A DNA stretch of 64,000 nt. Source: DATKEJ01 sp963768715 (GTDB lineage Bacteria; Bacteroidota; Rhodothermia; Rhodothermales; DATKEJ01). This document shows, piece after piece, positions 63,308 to 64,000 of this stretch (positions are counted from its first letter, which is position 1; each line of letters begins with the position of its first letter). The notes below the pieces were generated by a model. It was given only the letters and a program-made list of their open reading frames with translations. It was not told the origin of the DNA and made no database searches. A program made the position numbers and the translations under genes. The stretch covers positions 251,790 to 315,789 of the forward strand of contig CAVYJC010000005.1 of assembly GCA_963768715.1 (NCBI GenBank), written 5' to 3'.

Positions 63308-63335
63308 ATTCAAAATGCAAAATTCAAATCGCAAA
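63308..63335. repeat. Period-7 array, ATTCAAA unit (4 units)
   Basis: ATTCAAA, ATGCAAA, ATTCAAA, TCGCAAA, 3 bases after a stop codon. The segment just after it (TTGGGTCC) recurs inverted as GGACCCAA near 63424, so it may also be one end of a small element. Confidence 0.85.
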
Positions 63336-63440
63336 TTTGGGTCCGATGTTCTAAGTCGGCGTGCGGCACGACCATCCCGTAGGAGTAGGCCAACCGAAGG
63401 GCGGCCTGCTAGTTCGCGCGTTGGACCCAAGGTGTAGACC

Positions 63441-63833
63441 ATGAATAACAGAACCAACTACTCCACATCAGCTCCCTGGGAGCCCATCATCGGCTACTCG
63501 CGGGCCGTCAAAATCGGTAACCGGGTCGTCGTTACAGGAACGACCGCGACGGACTCGAAGGGCGACATCGTCGGGGTCGGAGACGCCACCAAGCAGACAC
63601 GGCAAACAATTGAAAATATTAAAACTGTGCTGGAACGTGCCGGCGCGACACTGGCGGACGTCATTCGTACGCGGATGTACGTCACGAACATCGACGACTG
63701 GGAGGCGATCGGACGCGTCCATGGTGAATATTTTGGAGACGTGATGCCGGCGACGACCATGGTGGAGGTGAGCCGGCTTATTCATCCGGATATGGTGGTG
63801 GAGATCGAGGCAGAAGCAGTGGTCGATGGCTGA
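63441..63833 (+). CDS. RidA-family protein (YjgF/YER057c)
   Basis: 130 residues. The fold is recognisable from G-Y-S-R-A-V-K-I-G-N-R-V-V-V-T-G-T and Q-T-R-Q-T-I-E-N-I, then D-V-I-R-T-R-M-Y-V-T-N-I (with the conserved Arg) and V-E-I-E-A-E-A-V. RidA proteins hydrolyse reactive enamine/imine intermediates from PLP enzymes; subfamily assignment is not possible here. The last strand agrees with the trimeric structure. It lies 136 bases after the TlpA-like gene, so it is probably separate. Confidence 0.9.
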   Translation: MNNRTNYSTSAPWEPIIGYSRAVKIGNRVVVTGTTATDSKGDIVGVGDATKQTRQTIENIKTVLERAGATLADVIRTRMYVTNIDDWEAIGRVHGEYFGDVMPATTMVEVSRLIHPDMVVEIEAEAVVDG

Positions 63834-63962
63834 CGCGATCGACTATTCAAAATTCAGAAACCTGTCCGGCGAAGCTCGGGCGAAGCGTGAGCGAAGACGG
63901 ATTCGAAAAGCAGAATTGGTCCGACGACCGCCCGGACATGATCAGTGCGGACGCAATCTGAA

Positions 63963-63997
63963 ATCGCACATCACAAATCACAAATCACAAATCAAAT
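63963..63997. repeat. Period-7 array, ATCACAA unit (5 units)
   Basis: ATCGCAC, ATCACAA, ATCACAA, ATCACAA, ATCAAAT, ending 3 bases before the window border. It may continue beyond. Confidence 0.85.
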
Positions 63998-64000
63998 TCT

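Overview
The window looks like a chromosome segment of a Gram-negative member of the Bacteroidota, most like the Rhodothermia/Balneolia side of the phylum. This rests on family content, not on a database search. Evidence includes type IX secretion (T9SS) C-terminal sorting domains, a T9SS plug protein (DUF5103), DUF4837 and DUF4296 lipoproteins, a CarboxypepD_reg/TonB-dependent receptor and an archaeal-type ProRS. Coding DNA is moderately GC-rich, and most starts lack a strong Shine-Dalgarno sequence.

Layout. 0-6.4 kb: LolA-like 3' end, flippase-like protein, glycosyltransferase, Wzx-like flippase and a secreted YadA-head-like solenoid protein. 6.5-18 kb: a complete trp operon (trpE, an unknown helical gene, trpS, trpG, trpD, trpC, trpF, trpB, trpA), then two lipoproteins and an SpmA/SpmB pair. 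It is preceded by a leader peptide with three consecutive Trp codons and a terminator, a textbook attenuator. 18-22.4 kb (minus): three translationally coupled secreted proteins. 22.8-31 kb (minus): FtsX/MacB-type permease, M14 peptidase, T9SS plug protein, membrane-bound peptidase-MA-like protein, amino-acid-kinase-like protein. 31-39.6 kb: dnaE, C26 amidotransferase, lytic transglycosylase, tsaD, chorismate mutase, mltG. 39.9-50.2 kb: FadL-like porin, Ser/Arg-rich lipoprotein, proS, PAP2-like protein, TonB receptor, GIY-YIG nuclease, xylA. 51-59 kb is accessory: endonuclease V, a BrnT/BrnA-like toxin-antitoxin pair, an XRE regulator, a T9SS protease with an in-frame stop, an IS256 element and an IS3 remnant. 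59-64 kb: comM, methyltransferase, thioredoxin-like lipoprotein, RidA.

Two window-wide patterns stand out. First, short intergenic tandem arrays with a strict 7-base period recur at least 16 times. Many lie within a few bases of a stop codon or contain it, and some pairs face each other as inverted ends of small elements. Second, several otherwise well-conserved genes (glycosyltransferase, trpE three times, trpG, a T9SS-sorted protein, the T9SS plug, mltG, a porin) carry single-base frame shifts, mostly in short homopolymers. This is most easily explained by sequencing or assembly error, but trpE is hit unusually often.

No rRNA, tRNA or CRISPR array was seen.
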